Shown one piece after another: positions 49,936-58,562 of a DNA stretch of 64,000 nucleotides. Numbering within the stretch: the stretch's first letter is position 1; the number at the start of each line of letters is the position of its first letter. The notes beneath the pieces are model-generated. The model was not told the DNA's origin. It saw only the letters and a list, made by a program, of their open reading frames with translations, and searched no databases. Where the stretch lies: the NCBI GenBank assembly GCA_041391965.1, contig JAWKMZ010000001.1, forward strand, positions 535,307-599,306, in the 5' to 3' direction. Position numbers and translations under genes: made by a program. This DNA is from JAWKMZ01 sp041391965. Its GTDB lineage: Bacteria; Bacteroidota; Bacteroidia; Flavobacteriales; Flavobacteriaceae.

Positions 49936-51660
49936 ATGAAACCTTTATTTAAAATATATGGGCTTATTGTTAGTTTTTTATGTTTACTTATATCCTGTGA
50001 TAATTCGTCTAACAATTCTAATAACAATAACAATCCTAACTCATTCAATTTATTGTATGTTAACAACAATGCATCTAATGTAATTTTAACACCAAGTTTA
50101 TCATGGCAAAATGCCACAGATCCTGATGGTGATACAGTAAAATACACCTTGTTAATTGATAAAACTACCGATTTAGAAAATGATGAACTACCCACTACTA
50201 TTGTTGCAACTGATTTAAATACCAATTTTTTTACCCTTACAACATCGTTATTATTTGAAACCAACTACAAATGGTATGTTATTGCAACAGATGGTAATGG
50301 AGGAAGCACTGCAAGTTCCAATGTTTTTACCTTTACAACCGCTCCAGAAGATTTTGTAAATCATGCTCCAAACCCATTTAGTTTGCTTTCTCCAGCAAAT
50401 GGCGCAGTTGATGTCGATTTAAAACCAGTGCTTTCATGGCAATCAACCAATGATCCAGATATGGATAATGTGTTTTATGATATTTACTTTGGAGTCAATG
50501 CGCAAACAGCCACTATGATTGGTCAAGGTTTCACAAATCCTTTAACAAGTTATGTGTTTCAAAATAATTTAGCGACAAACACGACCTATTATTGGTATGT
50601 TGTTGCCTATGATGTTTTTGGAGCAACACAAATGAGTGCTACTTTCTCTTTTACAACTGGAAATGGTTCAAGCCCTAACGGAACAATTACTTTGATAAAT
50701 TCTAATGCCATCTCCTCTCAACAAGGGCGTTTTGGTCATCAAATGGTAAATTACAATGGTAAATTATGGATTTTAGGTGGTCGCGTTTTAGAAAATGGAA
50801 GTGGTTTTGAGAGCAATGATGTTTGGAATAGTAGTGATGATGGAACCACTTGGATTCAGGTAAAACCAAACACACCAGAGTCAAGTACCTCATTTAAACG
50901 CTCACAAGAACACCAAGCCGTTGTTTTTAATAATGAAATGTGGGTTTTAGATGGAAACGGAAATACAGCGCATAAAAGTACAGATGGTATAACTTGGTCA
51001 ACCGTTCCATTTTCAGGAGCTGTGGCAGATAATACACATTACGCTCCAAGAAATCAGCATCAAGCGGTTGTTTTCAACAATCGCCTATGGATTATTGGCG
51101 GAAATGCTGGCGGTATTTTACAAAGTGATGTTTGGAGTACTGATGGCGCTTTAAATGCAAATAATGAAGTGACTTGGACACAAAACAAACCCAATGATGA
51201 TTCCGCCTTTAGTGCAAGAACTGGACATCAAGTGGTTGCTTTTAAAAACAAACTTTGGCTTATTGGTGGATCTCCTCAAGGAACAGCAGAACTTAATGAT
51301 GTGTGGAGTTCTTCAGATGGCTCTAATTGGAATTTAGTGACAAATAATGCGCCTTTTACTACCAGAACTGAGCATGTATGTGTAGTTCAAAATAATGGTG
51401 AGCGTTTATGGTTAATTGGTGGCGATGGTTTAGATCCAAACAACACTAACATCGCAGATTCATTGAATGATATTTGGTACACTGACGATGGTCAAAACTG
51501 GGTTTTGTATAAACAACATGTTTCTGATGATACGTCTGGTGAGGTTTTTAAAGGACGAGAAGAATTTGATGCTGTCGCTACTTCCAACGCCATTATTGTT
51601 ACAATGGGTAAAAATAATACCACCTTTTTAAACGACAGCTATAAAATAAATACACAGTAA
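49936..51660 (+). CDS. Lipoprotein with fibronectin-like and kelch repeats
   Basis: A 574-residue predicted lipoprotein from the ATG at 49936 (lipobox LLISC); an upstream ATG at 49897 would put 13 residues before the signal peptide. An Asn/Ser-rich linker follows. Two FN3-like domains (about 30-130 and 140-240; each with 'LSWQ..TDPD' and 'YYWYVVA') precede kelch-type repeats (about 260-574; GKLWILGGR, NRLWIIGGN, NKLWLIGGS and ERLWLIGGD), a six-bladed-propeller pattern. Surface binding is likely; no enzyme motif is seen. Confidence 0.82.
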   Translation: MKPLFKIYGLIVSFLCLLISCDNSSNNSNNNNNPNSFNLLYVNNNASNVILTPSLSWQNATDPDGDTVKYTLLIDKTTDLENDELPTTIVATDLNTNFFTLTTSLLFETNYKWYVIATDGNGGSTASSNVFTFTTAPEDFVNHAPNPFSLLSPANGAVDVDLKPVLSWQSTNDPDMDNVFYDIYFGVNAQTATMIGQGFTNPLTSYVFQNNLATNTTYYWYVVAYDVFGATQMSATFSFTTGNGSSPNGTITLINSNAISSQQGRFGHQMVNYNGKLWILGGRVLENGSGFESNDVWNSSDDGTTWIQVKPNTPESSTSFKRSQEHQAVVFNNEMWVLDGNGNTAHKSTDGITWSTVPFSGAVADNTHYAPRNQHQAVVFNNRLWIIGGNAGGILQSDVWSTDGALNANNEVTWTQNKPNDDSAFSARTGHQVVAFKNKLWLIGGSPQGTAELNDVWSSSDGSNWNLVTNNAPFTTRTEHVCVVQNNGERLWLIGGDGLDPNNTNIADSLNDIWYTDDGQNWVLYKQHVSDDTSGEVFKGREEFDAVATSNAIIVTMGKNNTTFLNDSYKINTQ

Positions 51661-51681
51661 AAACTATGGTTTTATAAAATA

Positions 51682-51715
51682 TAAAAGAGGTTTTTTTAAT
51701 CAGAAATCTCTTTTA
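51682..51715. terminator. Bidirectional terminator between the kelch and antiporter genes
   Basis: An 8-bp perfect outer stem TAAAAGAG (51682-51689) / CTCTTTTA (51708-51715) with a T-rich loop. It serves both converging genes and overlaps the antiporter stop codon (51713-51715). Confidence 0.6.
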
Positions 51716-53548
51716 TACTTTTTCAACATCAAAAGATTTTCCTAAATAAACCAACTGCCACCCTTTATCAACCTTTAAAATGTCTTTGTTGTTAGGTGAT
51801 ATGATTTCCAACTCGCCATTGGTATCTTTCAAAAATAGCGGAATAATGTCTTGGTCTTTACTGGCAAGTTCTATTAAATGCTGAAAATGAGCCTTATTAT
51901 CAATATCTATTTCATGAATGGCAGGAAAACGTCTGGTTACTTCAATAAGTGAAATAAAATCATCTGTTTCAGAAAATAAACCTTCTTTAGGCTTGTCATC
52001 AGTCCCTTTCATTTCATCTGATGTCAACAATCTAAATGAACCATTTTCACCAAATTGCTTCCCAAATTTGTTAATAGCGTATTGATTGATATCGGAATTA
52101 CCTGTTAAAGCCATTAAATAACCAACATCATTAAGTTCAATATTGTCGCCTAAAGAATCAGAATAAATATTGGTGTTGATAGCCTCAAGGCCTAACTCTT
52201 TTGCCTTGGTAATATTGGTTTGGTTATTGTCTATCAATACCACATGTCTGCCGTGAGTTTCTAAATAATGGCCTATTAATCGGGATACTTTGGTGGCACC
52301 AACAATTAAAATCCCTTCCGATTTTTTTAGAAAAACACCAACAACCTTTGCAAAAAAACGTGCTGTTGTAGCATTTAACAAAACAGTCCCTAAAACAATC
52401 ATAAACACTAAAGGTGTAATGTATTCGGCACCATAAACCCCTTCTCTTGCTAATTTTAATCCAAATAAGGAGGCAATTCCTGCGGCTACAATACCACGTG
52501 GTCCAACCCAACTTATAAATAAACGCTCATTAAACTTTAAAGTAGAACCATGCGTACTTAAAAAAACACCTATGGGTCTTAACACAAAAACCACAATAAC
52601 AAACAGAAGAGCTGTTTTCCAATTATAGATAAGTAACAACTCATCCATATTAATATTTGCTGCCAAAAGAATAAATAAAATGGAAATCAATAAAACACTT
52701 AAAGATTCTTTAAAATAGAGCAATTCTTTAAGATAAGGCGAGTTTGAATTTCCTAAAACCATTCCCATTACCACAACGGCTAATAAGCCCGATTCGTGTG
52801 CAAACGCATCTGAAAGTACAAACACCCCTAAAACCGAAGCCAAAGCAAAAACATTCAACAAATAATGAGGCACCCATCGTTTGTTGATGGCAAAATTTAA
52901 GCCATGGGCAAAGGTAAACCCAAAGGTGGTTCCGAATAAGACAATTTTTCCAAACTCAATAAAGGCGGTTTTGGTAAACTCTCCTCCTCCTTCCACACTA
53001 ATAAACTCAAACACCAAGACAGCTACTAATGCGCCTATAGGGTCAATTAAAATGCCTTCCCATTTTAAAACAGCCGACACGTCTTTTTTTAAAGGAATGT
53101 TCCGCAAAATAGGTGTAATAACTGTTGGTCCTGTTACAATAATCAAAGCTGAAAACAAAAATGAAATTTCCCAACTCAAATAAAATATATAATGTGCTGC
53201 AGCGGCAGCTCCAAAAAAGGTAACAATAGAACCGAGTGTAATGAGTTTAGTAATTATAGGACCAACATTTTTAATCTCGCTAACTCTAAGGGTTAATCCA
53301 CCTTCAAAAAGCACAACACTAATGGCTAAAGACACAAAATAAAACAAACTTTCATCAGGAAATAAGCCTTTTCCATCTTTCCAAATAGGTTGAATCCATT
53401 TAGTACCATCTGCCGATAAAAACTCAGCTGCAATTGGACCAACCAATAACCCAATGAGTATCAATGGTAAAATGGCTGGTATTTTTAATTTCCAAGCCAC
53501 CCATTGTGCTAAAATTCCTAATATAATGATGCCTGCTAATTCTAACAT
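51713..53548 (-). CDS. Na+(K+)/H+ antiporter (CPA family) with C-terminal RCK/TrkA-N domain
   Basis: A 611-residue transporter. About 12 helices fill residues 1-395, including the conserved FEGGLTL, TGPTVITPIL and GPRGIVAAGIASLFG segments typical of NhaP/CPA1 antiporters. Residues ~405-520 form a TrkA-N nucleotide-binding domain (GILIVGATKVSRLIG, VVLIDNN). A TrkA-C-like end follows (about 530-611). It controls internal pH and Na+/K+, gated by nucleotide or NAD(H). The -7 element TAACTTTG is at 53588-53595, inside a GATAAC-N3-GTTATC palindrome. Confidence 0.88.
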   Translation of the reverse strand: MLELAGIIILGILAQWVAWKLKIPAILPLILIGLLVGPIAAEFLSADGTKWIQPIWKDGKGLFPDESLFYFVSLAISVVLFEGGLTLRVSEIKNVGPIITKLITLGSIVTFFGAAAAAHYIFYLSWEISFLFSALIIVTGPTVITPILRNIPLKKDVSAVLKWEGILIDPIGALVAVLVFEFISVEGGGEFTKTAFIEFGKIVLFGTTFGFTFAHGLNFAINKRWVPHYLLNVFALASVLGVFVLSDAFAHESGLLAVVVMGMVLGNSNSPYLKELLYFKESLSVLLISILFILLAANINMDELLLIYNWKTALLFVIVVFVLRPIGVFLSTHGSTLKFNERLFISWVGPRGIVAAGIASLFGLKLAREGVYGAEYITPLVFMIVLGTVLLNATTARFFAKVVGVFLKKSEGILIVGATKVSRLIGHYLETHGRHVVLIDNNQTNITKAKELGLEAINTNIYSDSLGDNIELNDVGYLMALTGNSDINQYAINKFGKQFGENGSFRLLTSDEMKGTDDKPKEGLFSETDDFISLIEVTRRFPAIHEIDIDNKAHFQHLIELASKDQDIIPLFLKDTNGELEIISPNNKDILKVDKGWQLVYLGKSFDVEKV

Positions 53549-53587
53549 AGTTGTGCCTTAATTGTAATTTTTACTGTTGAAAGATAA

Positions 53588-53595
53588 CAAAGTTA
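53588..53595 (-). promoter_or_regulatory. -7 element (TAACTTTG) of the antiporter gene, within a palindrome
   Basis: An exact TAnnTTTG match on the minus strand. The surrounding GATAAC-AAA-GTTATC (53581-53595) is a perfect inverted repeat, so a repressor could act here, but the palindrome may be a by-product of the box. Confidence 0.45.
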
Positions 53596-53673
53596 TCCGT
53601 TCAAATGTTAGATATAGTTCATAAAATGTTAAAAAACCACTAAATAAAACCCTCATTTTAGTATAACACAAGC

Positions 53674-53681
53674 TACTTTTG
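53674..53681 (+). promoter_or_regulatory. -7 element (TACTTTTG) of the MBL-fold gene
   Basis: An exact TAnnTTTG match, 33 bp before the ATG at 53715. It shows that the upstream ATG at 53679 is not the start on this transcript. Confidence 0.55.
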
Positions 53682-53714
53682 TTTCTTTGTAATGTATTAA
53701 TAGCTTATACCTTA

Positions 53715-54575
53715 ATGAACCTTTACGCAATAGAATCTGGTAATTTTAAATTGGATGGTGGTGCCATGTTTGGTGTTGTTCCAAAATCGTTATGGAATAA
53801 AACTAATCCTGCAGATGCAAATAATATGATTGATATAGCGGCTCGTTGTTTGTTAATTGAAGATGGTAATCGGTTGATTTTGATTGATACAGGAATGGGA
53901 AACAAACAAAGTGATAAGTTTTTTGGCTATTATTATTTATGGGGAAACCACTCTATTGACACCTCATTAAAAACCCATGGTTTTCATCGTGATGACATTA
54001 CTGATGTGTTTATGACGCATTTGCATTTTGACCATTGTGGCGGGAGTATCCAATGGAATAAAGACCAAACAGGTTATGAACCTGCTTTTAAAAATGCAAG
54101 GTATTGGAGCAATAAAGACCATTGGAAATGGGCAACCCAACCCAACAATAGAGAAAAAGCTTCCTTTTTAAAAGAAAATATTTTACCAATGCAAGAAAGT
54201 GGTCATTTAAAATTTACATCGCTTCCAGAACATGACATTCTTAAAAATTCAGAATTAGGTTTTGATATTTTCTTTGCCAATGGGCATACTGACAAACAAA
54301 TGATTCCGCTTATCCATTATAAAGGCAAAACCATCGCTTTTATGGCCGATTTACTTCCAACTGTTGGCCACTTACCCATCCCTTTTGTAATGGGTTACGA
54401 CACACGACCTTTACTAACACTTACTGAAAAGGACACATTTTTAAACACCGCTGCCGACCAAAATTATTATCTATTTTTAGAACACGATGCGCACCATGAG
54501 CTTATTACTGTAAAACATACAGAAAAAGGCGTGCGCTTGGATAATATATTTACATCACAAGAATTATTTATTTAA
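53715..54575 (+). CDS. MBL-fold metallohydrolase
   Basis: A 286-residue cytoplasmic hydrolase. The zinc motif H-x-H-x-D-H is present as THLHFDHCGG, with later metal ligands in FANGHTDKQ and EHDAHHE. Upstream elements are IDTGMGNK and the helix after it. The N terminus MNLYAIESGNFKLDGGAMFGVVP is typical of quorum-quenching-type/AHL-lactonase-like MBL proteins in Bacteroidota; the substrate cannot be fixed. It lies 10 bp before the S8 peptidase. Confidence 0.9.
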   Translation: MNLYAIESGNFKLDGGAMFGVVPKSLWNKTNPADANNMIDIAARCLLIEDGNRLILIDTGMGNKQSDKFFGYYYLWGNHSIDTSLKTHGFHRDDITDVFMTHLHFDHCGGSIQWNKDQTGYEPAFKNARYWSNKDHWKWATQPNNREKASFLKENILPMQESGHLKFTSLPEHDILKNSELGFDIFFANGHTDKQMIPLIHYKGKTIAFMADLLPTVGHLPIPFVMGYDTRPLLTLTEKDTFLNTAADQNYYLFLEHDAHHELITVKHTEKGVRLDNIFTSQELFI

Positions 54576-54585
54576 AATTAATAGC

Positions 54586-56211
54586 ATGCGATTTATAAAA
54601 TCATTTTTAATAATGGCCTTTACGGCTACAATCCTTTTTAATTGTGGCGCAAGTTCTGCAGTTATATCAACACCTGTAGAAAACATCAGCAAGTTGCCTA
54701 TAAAAACTTCTGAATTAACCGAAAAAGAAAAACAAACTTGGTCACATTTAGACCTTATCAAAGACACTATTCCTGGTATGAGCGTTAACAAAGCTTATGA
54801 CCAAATTATAAAAAATAAAAAAGGGAAAACTACTATTGTGGCAGTTATCGATTCAGGAGTTGATATTGATCACGAAGATTTAAAAGATGTTATTTGGACC
54901 AACACTAAAGAAATTGCTAACAACGGAAAAGACGATGACAATAATGGTTATATTGATGATATTCATGGTTGGAATTTTTTAGGCAACACATTAAATGAGC
55001 AATATGAATATGTAAGACTTTTAGCCACAGGTGATACCAGCAATCCAAACTATGCAAAAGCACAAGCTGAATATACAAAAGAACACGAAAAGTATCTAAA
55101 CCTAAAACTAAATTACGAACAAAATATCAGTATTGTAAAAAATGCAGATGACCAACTTTCAAAGTATTTCAAAAAAAGCAACTACACCAAAGATGATGTA
55201 TATGCCGTCACCTCTTCTGATCAATCTATTCAAGAATCCGTTGCGCTTGCAAAATATGTTTACAGCTTAGATTTTGAGTCCTTACAAAAGGCGCTACTCG
55301 CGTTTAATGAAGATTTTGAAGACATCAACAAACATCTAAATTACTATTTAAACAAAAATTATAAAGGACGAACTACAGGTGATAATCCTGATGATTTAAC
55401 ACAAAAGTTCTACGGAAATAACAACATAAAACCCATAGATAAAACCGAAAGTCATGGCACACATGTGGCAGGCATTATTGCAGCAGAACGCAACAATGGA
55501 AAAGGCGTTGATGGCATTGCAAACAACGTAAAAATTATGACCATTAGAACCGTTCCTGATGGTGATGAACATGATAAAGATGTGGCTTTAGCCATCAAAT
55601 ATGCTGTAGATAATGGTGCAAAAGTAATTAATGGCAGTTTTGGAAAATACTATTCCAATCACAGTAATTGGGTTAGAGACGCTATTGTGTATGCCTCCAA
55701 AAAAGATGTGCTTATTGTTATTGCCGCTGGTAATGATGGTTATAATTTAGATAATGTTACAACATATCCAAACGATGCTGATGGCAATGGCCCTGAAGTA
55801 GCTGATAATTATATTGAAGTAGGCTCTATTGAACCAAATTATGGCTCAAATATGGTATCTTATTTTTCTAACTATGGAAAAATAAATGTTGATATATTTG
55901 CTCCTGGAGGCAAAATTTATTCTACCTATCCAGAAAATGAATACGAAACTATTAGCGGAACGTCAATGGCTTCTCCAGCTGTTGCTGGCGTTGCAGCACT
56001 TATAAGATCTCAATATCCAAATTTGACAGCATCACAAGTCAAACATATTATTTTAAATTCTGGGCTGCCAATAACCATAAAAGTTATCGTTCCTGAAAGT
56101 TCAAAAGTCAAACCATTTAGCGACTTATCAAAATCTGGCAAAATAGTCAATGCTTATAATGCTTTGATTATGGCTCAAGAAATTTCTAAAAATACTTTAA
56201 CCTCAAATTAA
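54586..56211 (+). CDS. Subtilisin-like (S8) serine peptidase lipoprotein
   Basis: Exported peptidase of 541 residues (lipobox LFNC, Cys about 20). Catalytic triad: D89 in AVIDSGVD, H290 in SHGTHVAGI, S460 in GTSMASPAVAG. The Asp-to-His spacing of about 200 residues is much longer than in simple subtilisins and is filled by a charged, helix-rich insertion (about 115-275) seen in a Bacteroidota S8 subgroup. No T9SS sorting domain is present, so a periplasmic or outer-membrane-bound form is expected. It lies 6 bp before the M1 peptidase gene. Confidence 0.93.
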   Translation: MRFIKSFLIMAFTATILFNCGASSAVISTPVENISKLPIKTSELTEKEKQTWSHLDLIKDTIPGMSVNKAYDQIIKNKKGKTTIVAVIDSGVDIDHEDLKDVIWTNTKEIANNGKDDDNNGYIDDIHGWNFLGNTLNEQYEYVRLLATGDTSNPNYAKAQAEYTKEHEKYLNLKLNYEQNISIVKNADDQLSKYFKKSNYTKDDVYAVTSSDQSIQESVALAKYVYSLDFESLQKALLAFNEDFEDINKHLNYYLNKNYKGRTTGDNPDDLTQKFYGNNNIKPIDKTESHGTHVAGIIAAERNNGKGVDGIANNVKIMTIRTVPDGDEHDKDVALAIKYAVDNGAKVINGSFGKYYSNHSNWVRDAIVYASKKDVLIVIAAGNDGYNLDNVTTYPNDADGNGPEVADNYIEVGSIEPNYGSNMVSYFSNYGKINVDIFAPGGKIYSTYPENEYETISGTSMASPAVAGVAALIRSQYPNLTASQVKHIILNSGLPITIKVIVPESSKVKPFSDLSKSGKIVNAYNALIMAQEISKNTLTSN

Positions 56212-56217
56212 GATATA

Positions 56218-58107
56218 ATGACTTATAGTAATCGTTTATTTTTTATTTATGTGTTTATTTCAAACCTTGTATGTTACTCACAAAACAACACAAAACCTAC
56301 CTCTAAACCCAACTATTGGCAGCAACAAGCTGATTATACAATGACCATTGATATGGATGTAAAAACCTATCAATACAAAGGCACGCAAACCTTGGTGTAC
56401 ACTAACAATTCACCTGATGTTTTGACAAAAGTTTTTTATCATCTATATCCAAATGCGTTTCAACCAGGAAGTGAAATGGATGCACGTTTACAATCTATAA
56501 AAGATCCTGACAAACGAATGGTTACTAATATAGGCACAAAAGAAGATCCAATATATCAAAGTAGAATTAGCCAACTCAAACCTAACGAAATTGGTTATAT
56601 AAAAGTAAACTCATTAAATCAAGATGGTAAAACTGTCACTTATAAAACCATTGGTACTATTTTAGAAGTACAATTAGCAAAACCCATTCAACCTGGTGAA
56701 AAAACGACATTTAATATGATTTTTAACGCTCAGGTTCCTGTTCAAATTCGTCGTTCGGGAAGAAATAATAAAGAAGGTGTTGCGCTTTCCATGGCACAAT
56801 GGTATCCTAAACTTGCTGAATATGATGATGAAGGTTGGCACGCAGACCCTTATATAGCAAGAGAATTTTATGGAGTTTGGGGAAATTTTGATGTAAAAAT
56901 TACCATCGACAAGCACTACATAATTGGTGGCACAGGTTACCTTCAAAACCCAAACGACATAGGCTTTGGTTATGAAACTGGAAAAGTAACTAAACCAAAA
57001 GGCAACACTTTAACTTGGCACTTTATAGCGCCAAATGTACACGATTTTACTTGGGCTGCTGACCCAAATTTTGCTCACGATACACAACAAGTGCCAAATG
57101 GTCCACTCATGCACTTTATTTATAAAAATGACAATCCTGAAACGGCTGAAGGCTTTAAAAAATTACAGCCTGTTGCTGTAAAACTCATGCAATATTATAG
57201 CGAGCATGTTGGAAAATACCCTTATAAACAATACTCTATAATTCAAGGTGGTGATGGCGGAATGGAATATGCGATGTGTACTTTGATTACTGGTAACAGA
57301 ACATTTGGGAGTTTAGTGGGCACCACAGCACATGAGATTGGACACACTTGGTTTCAGTTTTTATTAGCAAATAATGAATCTAAACACGAATGGATGGATG
57401 AAGGTTTCACTGATTATATTAGTGATTATGCGCTCAATGTTGTTATGAATAAAAATGAAGAAAACCCTATTGCTGGTGCTTATAAAAGTTATTTTAAACT
57501 TGTGGCTTCTGGTTTAGAGCAACCACAAACCACACATGCTGACAGATATAATTACAATTTTGCTTATTCTGCTTATAATAAAGGAGCTGTTTTTGTATCG
57601 CAATTAGGTTATATTATTGGCGAAGACAACTTAAATCAAACTTTAAAAACCTATTTTAACGAATGGTCTTTTAAACACCCTAAGCCAGAAGATTTTATAA
57701 AAATTGCCGAAAACGTTTCTGGTTTACAACTCGATTGGTATTTAACTGATTGGACTAAAACCACAAACACCATTGATTACAGCATCAAAACCGTTACCAA
57801 AAATAACAATAGCACGCAAATAACTTTAGAACGCATAGGCAATATGCCAATGCCTTTAGATATTGAAATAGAATTTACCGATGGTAGTAAACAGCAATTT
57901 TATATTCCATTACGTATGCTTTATGGTTCAAAACCAACTCCAAACACAACAACAGTATTATCAGATTGGGCTTGGGCATACCCAACCCATCAATTCACTA
58001 TTAACAAACCAAAAAGTGAGATAAAATCCATCACCATCGACCCAAAAGGGTTAATGGCAGATATTAATAGGGAAAACAACACGTTGAATGTAAAAGACCA
58101 AATTTAA
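56218..58107 (+). CDS. M1-family metallopeptidase (aminopeptidase)
   Basis: Exported zinc peptidase of 629 residues with a signal peptide (about 1-22). The zinc motif is H372-E373-x-x-H376 followed by E395 (HEIGH ... WMDEGF; HExxH-x18-E). The exopeptidase G-x-M-E-N-like loop appears as GGDGGMEYAMCT near 345-356. An N-terminal saddle domain (about 30-215) precedes it. It digests peptides, probably with the adjacent S8 peptidase, from which it is separated by only 6 bp. It ends before a terminator. Confidence 0.94.
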   Translation: MTYSNRLFFIYVFISNLVCYSQNNTKPTSKPNYWQQQADYTMTIDMDVKTYQYKGTQTLVYTNNSPDVLTKVFYHLYPNAFQPGSEMDARLQSIKDPDKRMVTNIGTKEDPIYQSRISQLKPNEIGYIKVNSLNQDGKTVTYKTIGTILEVQLAKPIQPGEKTTFNMIFNAQVPVQIRRSGRNNKEGVALSMAQWYPKLAEYDDEGWHADPYIAREFYGVWGNFDVKITIDKHYIIGGTGYLQNPNDIGFGYETGKVTKPKGNTLTWHFIAPNVHDFTWAADPNFAHDTQQVPNGPLMHFIYKNDNPETAEGFKKLQPVAVKLMQYYSEHVGKYPYKQYSIIQGGDGGMEYAMCTLITGNRTFGSLVGTTAHEIGHTWFQFLLANNESKHEWMDEGFTDYISDYALNVVMNKNEENPIAGAYKSYFKLVASGLEQPQTTHADRYNYNFAYSAYNKGAVFVSQLGYIIGEDNLNQTLKTYFNEWSFKHPKPEDFIKIAENVSGLQLDWYLTDWTKTTNTIDYSIKTVTKNNNSTQITLERIGNMPMPLDIEIEFTDGSKQQFYIPLRMLYGSKPTPNTTTVLSDWAWAYPTHQFTINKPKSEIKSITIDPKGLMADINRENNTLNVKDQI

Positions 58108-58114
58108 AATATAC

Positions 58115-58140
58115 AAACCGCTTTTATTAGCGGTTTTTTT
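58115..58140 (+). terminator. Terminator of the MBL-S8-M1 unit
   Basis: An 8-bp stem AAACCGCT (58115-58122) / AGCGGTTT (58129-58136) and a T-run, 8 bp after the M1 stop. Confidence 0.85.
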
Positions 58141-58156
58141 ATTTGGTAATCCTCAC

Positions 58157-58164
58157 TACCTTTG
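58157..58164 (+). promoter_or_regulatory. -7 element (TACCTTTG) of rnpA-ctpA
   Basis: An exact TAnnTTTG match only 7 bp before the rnpA ATG, so the expected leader is about 3 nt: nearly leaderless. Confidence 0.55.
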
Positions 58165-58171
58165 ACCTTGC

Positions 58172-58549
58172 ATGAAATACACATTTAACAAAAAAGAAAA
58201 ACTCAAAAGCCAAAAACTTATTGAGCAACTGTTTGCCAAAGGCCAATCAGTCGCAGTCTATCCTTTGCGTTTGGTGTATCTTCAAACTCATTTTGATGAA
58301 CCTGTAAAGATAAAAGCAGGTGTATCTGTAAGCAAGCGTCATTTTAAAAAAGCCGTGGATAGAAATCGGATCAAGCGCTTAATGAAAGAGGCTTTCAGGC
58401 TTAACAAAACAGCAATTTTTAACAACATTTCTAACCAATATGCGTTTATGATTTTGTACATTGGTAACGATGGTACAGATTTTGATTCCGTTAACACCAA
58501 AATGAAAGCATTATTACAAAAATTTACTGATAAAGTTTCAGTAAATTAA
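58172..58549 (+). CDS. rnpA: Ribonuclease P protein component
   Basis: Basic protein of 125 residues that binds the RNase P RNA and helps process tRNA 5' ends. The signature appears as KAGVSVSKRHFKKAVDRNRIKRLMKEAFR (described in parts: VSVSKR, then AVDRNRIKR, then EAFR). It starts TFNKKEKLKSQKLIEQLF, typical of Bacteroidota. The usual neighbour rpmH is absent here. It lies 13 bp before the ctpA-like gene. Confidence 0.93.
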   Translation: MKYTFNKKEKLKSQKLIEQLFAKGQSVAVYPLRLVYLQTHFDEPVKIKAGVSVSKRHFKKAVDRNRIKRLMKEAFRLNKTAIFNNISNQYAFMILYIGNDGTDFDSVNTKMKALLQKFTDKVSVN

Positions 58550-58562
58550 ATACCTATTTCCT

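Noticed and set aside
52881..53183. 100-codon plus-strand ORF opposite the antiporter
   Set aside because: Composition mirrors the antiporter helices in reverse, with no independent signal or start site.
53581..53595. GATAAC-AAA-GTTATC as a third Rrf2-type operator
   Set aside because: The arm spacing is 3 rather than 2, the GG/CC ends are missing on one side, and it coincides with the -7 element of the antiporter, so it was kept only as a palindrome.
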